Below, one piece after another: positions 12,301 to 23,056 of a stretch of DNA of 64,000 nucleotides. The position numbers and the translations under genes are program-made. Position 1 is the stretch's first letter. Each line of letters opens with the position of its first letter. Source of the DNA: Tilletia caries (taxonomy: Eukaryota > Basidiomycota > Exobasidiomycetes > Tilletiales > Tilletiaceae); NCBI GenBank assembly GCA_032718865.1, contig JALUTQ010000005.1, positions 1,116,001-1,180,000 on the forward strand, read 5' to 3'. The notes beneath the pieces were generated by a model. The model saw only the letters and a program-made list of their open reading frames with translations. It was not told the origin of the DNA and searched no databases.

Positions 12301-13352
12301 CAGAGCGGGGGCGACTGGGACCAGTCGAGGACCCATGCGTCGGCGAGAGGTGTTGACAAGTCCGCACTGGCGCCACCATGGACAAAGATGCGATTGTCAG
12401 CTAAAGGCACGGCGACATGTGCGCGCCGTGGTGCGGGATATGAGGCGTTCCCGTTGGCACTTGCGACGGCTGTGGTGGACCAAGTCTGAGAGCGCGGGTT
12501 ATAGGACGTGATGGAGTTCATCGGCGCGAGACTTGCTGGGCCGGTGAGACCGCCGACGAGGACGATGGTGCCGTCTGCGAGGAGGGGCGCTGCGCCGTCG
12601 ATGATGTTCGTCGTTGGCGGTGGCAGAACTTGGGAGAATGAAGCCGAGGCCGAGGGGGAGGGGGAGAAGGTCCAGAGTTCCTGTGTGGAGATCCCGCTCC
12701 CGTCTGCGCGTTCTCCGCCGAGGAGGTAGAGGGACTGCGCGATGGGGTCGGAAGGTGCGGCGTGGAGCATCCTGCGCAAGGGCTGGTTCCACTCCGGGTG
12801 TGCGGCGACTTCTGCGGTCCACTGTGGATTGACCGTGTCGGTGATGTCGAGGAGGTAGAGGGAGTCATTTGCGGAGGGTGTGGGCGAGAGATTGTCCTGT
12901 CCGCCGAAGAGGGCGAAGGAGGTGCGGGAGAGCGGGGAGAGTGTGTGGAAGGACGCTGTTGCGGGCGTGGTGAGGGAGTGCCATGGCGGGGCGGAGAGCG
13001 GGAAGGGTGTGCTGAGGTTGAGGATGAGCAGGTCGGAGGAGTCCGGGGCGGAGGTGTATGTGTACCCGGCGTTTGTGGTCGCCTTGCCGCCGTGGACGAG
13101 GAGGAGGCCGTCGAGCTGGCTGGCGGCTGCTCCCCAGCGCGACATGCTGGACACTGTCACTGCTGCTGCTGCTGCTGCTGCTGCTGCCGGCGACGTCTGT
13201 GCGAGTGCGAGTGTGAGTGTGGACGAGATGCCGATGGCGAGGATGACCACCAGTCTGGAGATGGTCATTGTGACCCCAGCGCCGGCGTTTCTTCTCCTTC
13301 CTCGTCTGCGCCGTCGTCCTGCGCGCGTGTCTGCTGCTGTCGCTGTCGCCAT
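9390..13352 (-). CDS. large kelch-repeat type I membrane protein
   Basis: A single exon of 1,320 aa. A hydrophobic signal or anchor lies at about residues 31-51 (ISRLVVILAIGISSTLTLAL); a start at Met29 would make this a conventional signal peptide. Residues ~70-430 form about six kelch blades with paired glycines: LLLVHGG, SFALFGGQ, LYLLGGE, IVLVGGL, IFVHGG. A Ser/Pro/Gly stalk leads to a transmembrane segment near 514-535 (AGIILGMLMGLGLAGGAGYY). A cytoplasmic tail of about 780 residues follows. It is disordered, with acidic patches, Gly/Ala runs and a Ser/Thr-rich end. This predicts an extracellular beta-propeller on a long signalling or scaffold tail. Comparable kelch/galactose-oxidase-like membrane proteins exist in fungi, but I cannot assign a function. 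Confidence 0.85.
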   Translation of the reverse strand: MATATAADTRAGRRRRRGRRRNAGAGVTMTISRLVVILAIGISSTLTLALAQTSPAAAAAAAAAVTVSSMSRWGAAASQLDGLLLVHGGKATTNAGYTYTSAPDSSDLLILNLSTPFPLSAPPWHSLTTPATASFHTLSPLSRTSFALFGGQDNLSPTPSANDSLYLLDITDTVNPQWTAEVAAHPEWNQPLRRMLHAAPSDPIAQSLYLLGGERADGSGISTQELWTFSPSPSASASFSQVLPPPTTNIIDGAAPLLADGTIVLVGGLTGPASLAPMNSITSYNPRSQTWSTTAVASANGNASYPAPRRAHVAVPLADNRIFVHGGASADLSTPLADAWVLDWSQSPPLWSPIQSLSNTAAAASGSAPDARFAHSAVSYGNNILLAFGWTGNNAAETSLWVWDGTQASMDAGGNTVGGFWIGSSNSEATSGGVGSVPSYTPDPNAQPLSNGLGWSPSSKSPSGGSKGPSGNSPSLTGSGQPSSTNKPRPSSSGPTKSGGSENKDDSTSAGAKAGIILGMLMGLGLAGGAGYYAYRAYQAHTHPSYHRGAGYGKAGLLLGNNSGDGYDDREEDDAFTRKRSGTGPSGNGGMWGTGAAAVGGFLSSSLAGRKRGRDEIGDHEALMLEKGRYHHLANLPSSYPSPTGAVLGSPALTDSSSAARAALANRSRGLAVGERGLPPVGPRGPKTLSRTEHYTAAVEAAELQMMRNLREEEVSETSMGAGGVIPMAGGLAAAANAGVRAGVRDKIARLVGAGRSQAGPDGMEGYHASEAGAAGGAGAALGAAAVAGAAGGRGGGAGGGYGPRRLDILADEDADEEALRRKYPRQYGAARAMVNPFADRRAGRSGVDEEEEEDEANRLLVAEDEDEYLDPPRRGGGGRGGVAGPRGMYAEPEYRIRPSMEDEADGYVVSPFEDDAAVVSNARPFRGAALATGAQRDSVESSHSADAVRRSQILQHSHQQQPALFSNIINMPPSTSAGMNVAWVDGGVGGGAGPAGDHAAPGGGGGAEMMGAGPDRDDGARSPFIRRSGTWWDRFMATSFLDRSSSGAIKAPTAVDPIRDPRRFNESIASLGTLAESVDGARQGEGDVSVQTAYYNPFGDEYGAGVEQQQQQQRSSRPKLGRLNSALEGGGNPFVAATAAVAASGTDTPSTSTHTDSMYAHTTTSATTVLTSAASSSATTHSSQHGYPSMVAPPAPAVVTSKSTRVRTRSNSPTRKMSTSSRTHASRTTNAQKLGRSLHKPASLSSLSTTGNGSIFTSNGSEGGGAGAGAGAGVSGDRVLRGPSGRVRRTIAMLGGANAHLFVANPDREGSMRSSEGGA

Positions 13353-14571
13353 CGATTGTCTGTGAATATGCTGAGGAGTTGCTCACTCAATGGAAGTCGG
13401 CGAGTAGTCAGTAGGGCCCCTATTGTGTTTGTTGGTGTTGTGTTTTCACAAGTGGAGGTGCTGTGCCACGCTGCCCTTGTACGAGTATTCGTGATTACAA
13501 CGCGTGTGGACGCGTTCTATGCGTGTTTACTCGACACGCAAGCACCGCTTTATTTACGGTGGGAGATAGCGATTAGATAACAAAAATGTGTGCCCGATCT
13601 GCCCCGATCTGGGAAAGGCTCCGAGCCATCCATCGAGCCCCTATTCGTTCGCCGCCCCGCCTTCACCGCTGCCCAATGGTGTGGAAACTGGAACGTGGGA
13701 TGCTGGTGAACTTCTACTGACTTGTGTCTCGCCAAGGGCAGCAAGCGAACGAGCATGCTGGCAGAGTGCTGGCTGCAGGCGGCAGGCGGCGTGGGGGCCA
13801 GAACAAGCGCGGTGACCCGGGGCGCATGTATGTATGTATGTATGGTTGCAGCACAGCACGGCATTACTGATTGAATGGCCGCAGACTGAACCTGATGCCT
13901 GATGCCTGACCATCCAACCAACCGCCGAGTCAGTGGACAGTCGACCTCCGACGTTCAACCGCTAGTTCATCTGTATGATATGTAGTTCGTGTCGGCGTCG
14001 GCGAGCGAGGCACAAGAGAGAGTATAGGGAGAGGAGAGTTCCGTTGGGCAGGCGGGAGGTCGAGGCTGGAGCTAGAGCTCGTACGACATGCATGCATGGC
14101 TGTTCTGCTTCTGAGACTTGTTTCTGTCTCTCGGGGGACGGGATCCGCGTTGTCCGCCAGGTAAACATCCGGTGCTGCATATGAGTGCCGACTGCCGAGT
14201 GGCTTATGAGAGAGGCCCCTCTGCTGATCCCGGTCCCGGATCGATCGGGACAGGCGAGGTCGTAGGTCGTACCTTGTTACATTTCCTTGCCTGCCACAGT
14301 CCCAGCTCGTCATCGGTAGCGAGCTCTTTCCCCCTTTCACGGCGCTCATTGATTCTGTTCGTTCGCTCCTACCACCACCTTCACCCTCAGCAGAACACCC
14401 ACTGCGTTCTCAAGTGACAGACACACGAACCAGCTTCTTCCCCTGACGACCTTTCACGACCCACGCCCCACGCCCCACGACCTGCAACGCGCAGGCCAGC
14501 CCACGTTGTCCTCCACACCCTGCATCACCCAGACCTCAACACTCGCCATCAAAGAACGGAGTCGAGCAGAC
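13353..14571. promoter_or_regulatory. divergent promoter region kelch protein / kinase
   Basis: This 1.2-kb interval lies between two divergent starts. It contains a (GTAT)n run near 13827-13843 and no supported gene. The last ~250 b before 14572 are C/A-rich, like a 5' UTR of the kinase. Confidence 0.45.
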
Positions 14572-17500
14572 ATGAGCGAGCGCTTCGACGTCATCGCCTT
14601 CCACGAAATCGTCGGCGCAGACGGAAGCCCACAGACACCCTGGAAGCGCATCGGCGGAGGCTCCTTCGGCGTCGTCTACAGCGCTTCCTATCTCGGCACA
14701 CAGGTCGCAGTCAAGGAAGTCCTCCCCAACGACACATACGATGTCGCAAAGTACTTTGAGCGCGAGTGTGTCCTCATGAAGTCAGTCTTTTCCTCTCTCT
14801 CTCTCGCTCGGCTTCGTTCCTCATACTCATCCACACTCACCCACTCCTCTTTTCCTTCATCCAACAGGGAGGCCAGACATCCCAACATTGTCCAGTACAT
14901 CGGTCTCTCCCGCAGTCCAGGCGCAGACGGCCGCATCTACATCATCAGCGAATTCGTCGGTCCGAACGTGCGCTCCTTCATCGCAGACGTGAGTTAGCCC
15001 CTCTCTTTCTAGTCTCATACATCCTCATACATACACCCGCTCTGACCTTCATTATATCCCCACAGCCACGCAAGCCGTTCCCATGGCGACTGCGCGTCTC
15101 TTTCGCTACCGACATTGCCCGCGCTCTGGCCTACCTCCACGCAAGAAATTGGTACGTAGCCCCTCTCTCTGACTCCCTCACTGCATTCTCGACTTTCCTA
15201 GCTCACATCAGATCTCCCCCTTTTCCCCGCAGTCTGCACCGAGATCTCAAGCCAGAGAACCTGCTCATCACCGACAATGAACGCGTGAAGATGTGCGACT
15301 TCGGTTTCGCAAGAATCGCAGCCCGTAATGAGGAGGAAATGCGCCGCATGAGTGTATGTTACCCCAACCCAAGACCAACGTCCCAAAGGCTGAGATCGTA
15401 CACTGAACCCCTTTCTTCCCTTTTTTGGCACACGGACCTCGGCTCTCGGACCCCTTCTTTCATCTCTTTGGACCCTTCCCTCACACCTCCCTCCCAAAAC
15501 AGTACTGTGGCACAGACGGATACATGTCGCCCGAGATCCTCCTCGGTCTCGACTTCTCCCTGCCCTCCGACATCTTCTCCCTCGGCGTCATCTTTGCCGA
15601 AATCGCATCACGCCACCTCGTCGACTCCACCACCTTCAAACGCTCCATCCCCTCCTTCACCCTCGACCCTCAGGAGGTCCATGAGATGGCCTCCGAGGGA
15701 TGCCCCGATCGCTTCATCCAGCTCGCCATCGATTGTACACAGGAGAACCCGAGCCATCGACCGGACATGCGCGAGGTCCTGATGCGTCTCCGTCTCTGCG
15801 AGCAGGAGATCATCGCTCGCGAAGAGGCTGAGGCCGAAGCTCAGCACAGCCACTTCTACTCCGTCGGATCCATCAGGGGCGCTAGCAGTCTGGCTGCCGT
15901 CCTGGGAACCAAGAAGAAGAACAAGGACGGCTCCCGACCCGGTGGACCGCCCCGTCTGCCTTCCTTCCAGGGACAGGTACAGGTTGGCAAAGCTGTCCCT
16001 GAGACGCCCCACAGTGACGAGGATGATGATGACGACGAGAAGGCCGAGCTGGAAGTCGAAGAGGCTCTCGCTGCGCTTGAGAAAGTCGGCGTCTCCGTTG
16101 ACCCGTCCGCACCCGACCTCGGCCTCGGCATCGACCCCTCCCGCCCGACTCAGTTGGTCAGCACGATCCGTGGTTCCAAGAAGAACAAGAACAACACCAA
16201 CACCAAGAATGCCGCCCAAGACCCAGCAGCGGCGGGGACGAACACCTTCAAGGTCAGCGGACACGGCAACCCCTGGTGGTCGGATGAGGACGACCGACAG
16301 AGCATGGTCAGTATCCCCAGCAGCTGGATCAACCACGGCTCGGCCAACAAGGCGGGCGCCGGCGGCCATGCGGCTGATCTGAGTACCTCGAGCGGGCGTC
16401 AGCCTCTACTTGGTGGCCGGCCTGAATCGCAGTACAGCACCTCGGTCGTGCGTTCGTCCAAGCTGTCGGCCGCGCATGGACATGGCGAGAGCACGCCGCT
16501 CGGGTCCCGGTTGTCGGTCCTGACGGCGAGGAATGGGGCCTTTGGGTCGCCGTTGGCTTCGCCTTTGAATGAATCTTTGCCGAATAGCAGTGCTGCTGAG
16601 GAGGACGAGGAGGATGAGCATGGATCGACGATCACGGTTCGGCACAAGGACGCTGGCTCGCCTGTGGGGCATCATCCAAATGCGGACATTTCTGAGACGG
16701 CCGCGGGCGCGGGTGCTGGACCGGAACCGCTGCGGGAGGATATGAACCTGTCTCCCGCTCACACCAACACGCTCACGCGACACGCCGGCGGCGGGGGTAC
16801 CGCTTCCGCGCCCCAGTCCTTCATCATGGGCTCCGGTCTTGGCGGGATCAACGAGCACGGTCGAGACCCTTCGTTGGCGGGTGCGACGATTGCGAGCACG
16901 ATCTACCCTGCGCCTGCTGAGGACGTGCCTCGTCGTTCCTCCGCCGGCGGGGGCGGGCTCCGTTCGCGCTTGTTCGGACGGACGTCCGATGGACCTGCTG
17001 CTGATCAGAAGAAACCGACCCCGGTCGAGGTGGGGGATGAAGGGGAAGTGGAAGAAGAGGAAGACGAAGGACCGACGGCGATCTACCACCGTTTCAGTCT
17101 GGTGAAGAACTCGACCCGTCGTCCGCCGCACATGTCCGCAGCCCAACAAGCGGCCGCAGCCGCCCGTGGCGTCTCCGGTGGTCCGGGCGCAGGCAGCCTC
17201 CTACCCCCCGCGGTGATGCTGAGCAATGCCCTGGCGCGCTGCTGGGTGTGCGGTAAGCGGATCGGCTGGAAACCGTTCTGCGAGTGTGATGATTGTCCGA
17301 TGAGGACGCATGTGGGCTGTAGTCAGTTTGCGCTGCCGAACTGTCAGGAGCTTGTGTTCCCGCCTGCCGGTGGGGTTGTGGGTGCGCATCAACATCAGCA
17401 TCAGCACCCGAGGGCACCGTCGTTGCAGCCGGCGGTGTATACGAGTAATACGGGGCCGCGGTGGAACCATTCGCCGGTGGTGTTGCGGTCGTCTTCTGCG

Positions 17501-18160
17501 CCTGATGGGACGAATCAGCAGCGCTCGGGGACGCCCCCTATCGGAAATGGGAATGGGAAGGGGAAGGAGAAGGAGAAGGAGAAGGAGAAGGAGAAGGAGA
17601 AGGAGAAGGAGAAGGAGAAGGAGAAGGAGAAGGAGAAGGAGAAGGAGAAGGCGGGAGGAGACAGGAAGACGTCCTCGTCCTCCTCTACCTCATCTTCGTC
17701 CTCCGCTTCGTCCCCCTCCCCCTCGTCATCATCCACCTCGACACCGCGCTCGTCCTCCCGCTCGCCCCGCTCGTCGTCGTCCCGGTCGAACTCGGTCGAC
17801 GTCACTGCACCGACTGCCGCAGGCGGCGCTCCCGGCAAGGCAGGCCCCTCGCGCGCGGCGGAGAGTCTGGCTGCGTATGCTGCTGCTGCGGGCCTCGTGC
17901 GCGGGGAGCCCAGGAGCGGAACAACACCGACAGGAGCGGAGTCTCCGCGGTCCCCGCTCGGCCAGAGCACGGCTCAGTCGAATGGCGGCGGCGGTCATCA
18001 TCGGCCGGGCTCGCGGAGCTCGTCGACGGATGGGAAGTTTGTGAAGATGATTAAAGGAGGGGCGAAGCGGATTAGCTCGGGGGGTGGGGGGGCGTCGGCT
18101 GCTGCTGCTGCTGCGGCGGCGGCGGCGTCGTCTGCTGCTGGGACGGGGTCGAAGGCTTGA
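14572..18160 (+). CDS. LIMK/TESK-like protein kinase with C1-type zinc finger
   Basis: Five exons, 14572-14780, 14868-14988, 15066-15151, 15233-15353 and 15503-18160, give 1,064 aa. The kinase domain spans residues ~20-285: glycine loop GGGSFGVVY, VAIK-type lysine in VAVKEV, HRDLKPENLL, DFG in MCDFGFARI, and GTDGYMSPE in place of APE. It looks complete for catalysis. The pattern resembles the fungal TKL/LISK group. A long Ser/Gly/acidic region follows. At 758-792 there is a C1-like finger with CWVCGKRIG, CECDDC and HVGC spacing. A Lys-Glu repeat follows, encoded by a (GGAGAA)n tract at about 17563-17650, and then poly-Ser. The ATG at 14572 is the first AUG in frame. All splice phases agree. 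Confidence 0.9.
17563..17650. repeat. (GGAGAA)n coding microsatellite
   Basis: About fourteen GGAGAA units encode an alternating Lys-Glu tract in the kinase. The unit length of six keeps the frame if copy number changes, so length polymorphism is likely. Confidence 0.9.
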
Positions 18161-18852
18161 ATGTCTCCGCTCCCCAAGTACCCCGTTATACCCGACTCGC
18201 TCCTTCCTCACACGCATGGGACCCACTCGACTTTCTCTACCTCGACTCTCGAATCTCCGACCTCGAACCAGGACCCGAACCGGATCCGGACCCTCTTCCG
18301 GCCATAATTTACGAACCTGAACGATGACCTCTAACGCATCCATCTCCGCTGTAACGAAATCCCACCTCAAACGAACTATCTCTCTCTCTCTCTGGCTCTC
18401 TTGACGAAACGCCCGACGAATATAACGACAACCCCCCTCCGCCCTTACCAACAACAAAGAACAATCTCGACGAGACGATTTGCGTTAGGCCCCAGATCTG
18501 TCTCTGTATATACAATTTTTTCTTGACCTCCCCTTCACTCCCAACAACCAATGGACACTTCCTTCTCCCCATCTTTGCGTGATTCATTCTCTCTCTTGTG
18601 GGGCAGCAGGAACTGGGGGAAAGCGAAAGTTTTTATTTCTCTGGTTGCGTTGTATACAGATCTTGGGGGTTGCCGAACGCAGGCTGCCGAAAGCGCGTGG
18701 GTGGGTGGACGTAGACGTGGCCGAGGGGCGGGGCGCGGTGCAAAGCTAACTATATGTGTTGGGGAGGTAACTCGTCTCGTTTGGCATCTCTGGATGAATG
18801 AATGATAGATGATCCCGAGGCCCCCCCTTTTGGCGGAAGGAAACATCCATGC
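18161..18852. other. convergent 3' regions, no gene seen
   Basis: This 692-bp interval lies between the kinase stop and the EPT1 stop. It is pyrimidine-rich with a CT run near 18380. No supported coding sequence was seen. Confidence 0.45.
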
Positions 18853-20647
18853 TCAGCTCGACTTCTTGCTCTCGACCTCTGCGGCCTTCTTCTCCTCCTC
18901 GAGCGTCCGCTTGGGCCGGACGACGAAGCATGGTACGCCGACTTGGAACAAGAGTATCATTTTTTTTTTTTAGCCTGGGGAATTCTTATCACTTTTGCTC
19001 GAGCCCAAGAAACTCACTCTCTTTTGTGATGGTCGTGATGACGTGGTAGCAGAAGTGTCCATATAGGACAAAGGCTGCGAAGAGGGAGACGTAGACGGTC
19101 GCCCGTACCCGTCCTGGTGTCGATTGCAGGAGAGGACTGAGAAGAACAGGGGGAGGGAGGGAGGGTCAGAGCGTACAGGGTAAACGGTCAGAAGGGGTCG
19201 AAGAAAGATTGCTTACGTTGGTAGGCTTGCGTCGATCGCGCCGATGACGGACCAGACGGCGGCTGCGTTCCAGTATGGGAAGGGTGCTTTTGTTACGTGT
19301 GCGACTATAAGAAGGCCCTGAAAGAATAATGAAAGGATGGTCTCGCACTTGTTGAGCCAACGGAAGATGCAGGGCGCGGGTTCTAAATATGGTCAACTCA
19401 CGACGTTGTAGGCAAATGCGATGCCCCAGTAGGACAGGAAGGGGATGAACGCGTGACCGTCAACCATGATCTGCTGTTTCTGCGCGGTAACCCAGACCGT
19501 GTTGCCCGCAATCTGGACAAGAAGCGGGAGGAGGCCGAGGAGAGGCTTGAGCGAGGATCCAGCAGAAGCGGAAGCGGCCGACTTGCCCGCCTGCTGTCTC
19601 TTCTTGCTGACGGCCGCCAGGACGTTCGAATAGCTGGCCACGACGTTGAAAGCGAGACCAATGGCGCCGAAGATGAGGAAGGCCTCACTCAAGGGGACGT
19701 TGAATCGCGCAAACACCTTCTGCACACCGTCGATCTTAGCCAGACCGGTGACGTTCAAGATGCCCTGGTCCCAGAAGGTAGGGCCACCCGCAACTGCGGT
19801 GATCACGTACACGGCCACGATCATGAGGATGCCCTCGACGGGCCCGGAGAAGGCGGAGAGGAAGAGAGTGCCGGTGTGGAATTCTTCCCAGGTGGTGAGG
19901 TAGAAGTTGGACAGGGTTGCGATTATGCTTGCGAGGGTCCAATATGACCTTCCCAGGTTGAGTGCGGAGGATATGAGGATGCACTCGAGCTGAAAAGGGT
20001 GAAACCAGAGTGGTCAACTTCTGAGGAAAGGAGGGTTCGAGGTTAGGAATAGGGCAACGTACGGTTGTGTTGATGGCGTCACAGCCGTGATCGAAGAGCT
20101 CGCCGAGGGGGCCCGCCATGCCTGTTCTGCGTGCCTGCTTGCCGTCGATGGAGTCGAGACTCTGGTAGAGGAAGAGTCCGAGGGCCCAGGTGTAGTAGAC
20201 CCAGTGCGGGAGACAAGTGGAGCCATTGGCGGCGCCGGTGGAGCTGGAGAAGAGGGAGAGCAGGTTCCATCCGGGGACGATGGCAGTAGGCTGGATGCGG
20301 TCCGGCAAACCGTGTCGCGGCAGGAAGGGCGTAACAGGCAAAGCGAGTCCAGCACTGACGAGCTGCTTGAGATCCGTGTTGTTCAACAAAGCCGATGCTG
20401 GGTCAAGCTTGGAGTCGATACCGCACTGGAGGGCGCCATCGTGCGCGAGGAGGGTGATGAAGTTGAGGCCGACGAGGAGCAGGCCGGAGAGGGTGATTGT
20501 GTTGGGAGCGACGGTCTTGGGGAAGAGGGTGACGAGCCAGTTCCAGTATGGGTTGAGGATGTAGCGGGAGACGAGGGACTGGTCGACACCGGAGTACTTG
20601 TATGCGTGCAGGTTGCGCCGCCGCTCGGCTGGGATGTAGTTGAACAT
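18853..20647 (-). CDS. EPT1: CDP-alcohol phosphotransferase (ethanolamine/cholinephosphotransferase)
   Basis: Transfers phosphoethanolamine or phosphocholine from the CDP-alcohol to diacylglycerol in the ER membrane (Kennedy pathway). Five exons, 20647-20063, 19989-19402, 19317-19217, 19136-19018 and 18941-18853, give 493 aa. The start MFNYIPAERRR and ALHAYKY-like block (NLHAYKYSGVDQSLVSRY) are family-typical. The catalytic motif DGxxAR(x)8GxxxDxxxD appears as DGKQARR, then GELFDHGCD. FHTGTLFL and FSGPVEG are also conserved. Several TM helices follow and the C-terminus is Lys/Glu-rich. At 493 aa it is about 100 longer than usual; roughly 65 extra residues lie before the catalytic motif, in the block with LPRHGLPDRIQP. 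A MULE transposon sits 81 b upstream of the start codon. Choline versus ethanolamine preference cannot be read. Confidence 0.93.
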
Positions 20648-20719
20648 CGCTGTCGCTCTCGCTGTCGCTGTCGATGTTGAGGTCGTCGCTGTCGAGTTCG
20701 AGGTCGTCGATGCCGTCGC

Positions 20720-20728
20720 GGTCGTGAC
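20720..20728. repeat. 9-bp target-site duplication, left (GGTCGTGAC)
   Basis: The 9-bp sequence abutting the left end of the transposon is repeated perfectly at 23141-23149. Nine bases is the usual Mutator-superfamily duplication length. Confidence 0.93.
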
Positions 20729-20812
20729 GGGGCCGCCTAAGGACACAACACCCACAGCTAGGCACACAACTGATCACTGCGCACACAACTGATCACTGAG
20801 CACACAACTGTG
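20729..20812 (+). repeat. MULE left terminal inverted repeat
   Basis: About 84 bp starting GGGGCCGCCTAAGGACAC. It contains tandem copies of a 19-bp subterminal motif (CACACAACTGATCACTGCG and a one-base variant), then a partial copy. These are plausible transposase-binding sites. Confidence 0.93.
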
Positions 20813-20893
20813 GAGAGCGCGCGCGACGCGTCGAAAAGATTGAAAGACAGCGCGTCCATCTCTTTTTCTCGTTCTCTCTATGACCACAGCAAA

Positions 20894-22897
20894 ATGGCTA
20901 ACCCATCAACATCAGACATGGACTTCTTCGCCGACTTGGCGGTTGACGCCGCGGAGCTCAACACACCGCAAATGCTTCCTCCCCCTATCGACACCACTTT
21001 TTGACAGCAGTGATGATGCCAAAGCCTATCAGCAAACCTGGGCAGAAGCTCATGGCTATGCTTTGGTCACCTCTCGCTCGGCCAAAGGTGGCCGCTACCT
21101 TTACTTTATCTGCGATCGCGGCGGAGAATACAGAAACACGCGCAAAATCCAGGACGAAGATCGGCAGCGCAAGCATTCAACGCGCAAAAACAGCTGCTCG
21201 TTCCGTTCCCGCATATTTCTCAAGGTCGGAACCAATGGAGAAGAAATCTGGTCGATCGCAGTGGATTGCGCTGAACACTCCGGACACGAGGCGTCGGTTT
21301 CGACTCTGGCTCATCCTATTTTTGCGGCGATTCGACGTGGCTTCGCGAGAACAGGTCCTTGACATGGTTCTGCATGGCACGAGCGCGCGACAGATCGTTC
21401 CTTTTTCTCGCCCAGCGCGTCCCCCCTTTGCTGGTAACGGTCAAAGATGTCAGCAACCTCATTCAGACTCATCGACGCGAGAAGCTGCAAGGCCTGGCCC
21501 CGTCGGAAGCCCTTCTCGACTGGCTCGTGGAGCAGAAATGGCCTCATCGTACTCTCCTCACGCGCATCAGCGGCGAAACACACCGACTCGATGGCCTTTT
21601 GTTCAGCCATCCCAAAGCGCTCAAGCTTCTCCATCGGTTTGAGACCGTGATCACAGTCGATGCCACATACAACACCAACCAAAACCGTATGCCGCTTCTT
21701 CATTTCGTGGGTCTGACGAGTTCAAACCGATCCTTCACCGCTGCGCTTGCATTCCTTCCCGACGAAACGACGATGACTTATATGTGGTCATTCAATGCGC
21801 TCAAGGAGATCGCTTTCGACTTCGCCCCGGACGTGATTGTTACGGACGCAGACGCAGCCATCAGCGCCGCCATCCTGAACACTCTGCCGAATTCTGCGCA
21901 TGTTCTGTGTCAATGGCACATTCGGCAGAATGTTTCCAAGACCGCACGTCCTTTATTGCAAGACGAGGACGAATTTCAGAGATTTCTGCACGACTTCGAC
22001 ACGATCAGAGGCGCCCCAACGTTTGATGCACTTGAGGACGCCGTGGACGTGCTTCAAAACGAATGGAGCGACACTTTCCCCGCCTTGGTGGAATACATTG
22101 ATCTCAAATTATCCGCCGAACATCTCTGGGTCAATGCCTATATCGACAGACATCCGCATATGGGCACGCGGGTCACGTCCAGGACGGAGGGTGCGCACGC
22201 AACGCTAAAGAAATTTTTGCATTCCCGCCATGGCAATCTGTTCACGGTGACACAAGCGGTCAACAACCATTTTGTTGCCCAGCACACGCACATCGCCAGC
22301 GACTTTCTGAATGACCGCCAAAAAATTCCCTTGCCTGTTCTGGGTGATCCATTTTTTTCCGAACTCACAGTCAACGTGTCTCGGTACGCTCTGAACATAC
22401 GCAAGACCCAGGATGAACTGGCCCGCCGAGCTTCGGCAAAGGAGAAGGCACGAGAACAGCAGGTGGTGCGAGCTGGAGACGCGGAGCTGCCGGAACAGTC
22501 TCTGCAGGAGTCTGCCTCATCCGATTCACCCTGCTGCATTATCCCTGCGACGATGGGCCTTCCATGCAGGCACACGATGCGCCTCCTTCATGAGCTGGAA
22601 TTGCCTTTGCCTCTCACATCAATCCATCCGCAGTGGCGCACGGCAGCCGGTATGGACAATCCTCGTCTTCCCCGCGTCCTCGATCCCCTCCTGCCTCGCA
22701 AAAAGCAGGGACGGCCTTCAACAACGAGCAGTGGCCGAATCCTGACCGGGAACGAAAAGGCCGAGCAGCAGCATGCCAAAAGCAAGCGGCGTTGTCGCAA
22801 TTGTCATCAGCCATCGCACGACTCCGCTCATTGTCCGCAGCCGTGCGGCAAGTGCCAGTCTACCGCTCATAGGCTCAACCAGTGCCCCGAAGCGTAG
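20894..22897 (+). pseudogene. MULE transposase with three frame breaks at T5 runs
   Basis: Reading starts at the ATG at 20894 (MANPSTSDMD) and ends at 22897, about 666 aa if three single-base shifts are ignored. The shifts fall at T5 runs 20998-21002, 21319-21323 and 21402-21406. In each case skipping one T restores the next block. The protein has an N-terminal FAR1/WRKY-GCM-like region (AKAYQQTWAEAHGY), a MULE DDE domain with Asp in TVDATYNTN, Asp in VTDADAAI and Glu in RTEGAHATLKK, a SWIM-like finger ending GLPCRH, and two CCHC knuckles near the end (CRNC and CGKC). No introns with GT-AG fit the breaks. The copy may be inactivated, may be misread at homopolymers, or may use slippage. The rest of the frame is intact. 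Confidence 0.85.
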
Positions 22898-23056
22898 TCT
22901 CTGCCATTCCTCGGTCTCTCAGCCTTCTGCATGCATCCATGGGAATTCTTCCTTTCTCTTCATTTCATTTTTTGACTCTCGACTTCAATATGATTTTCCG
23001 TTTCTGGTTCATCTGCTGCCTCCTCCATTCTTCCGTCTGAACAGTGACCACCTTCA

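Noticed and set aside
12762..13580. 272-codon frame antisense to the kelch gene
   Set aside because: It shows only Cys/Arg/Gly repeats created by codon bias and repeat sequence; no splice or start support.
17310..18044. Arg-rich frame through the (GGAGAA)n tract
   Set aside because: It is an out-of-frame reading of the kinase repeat.
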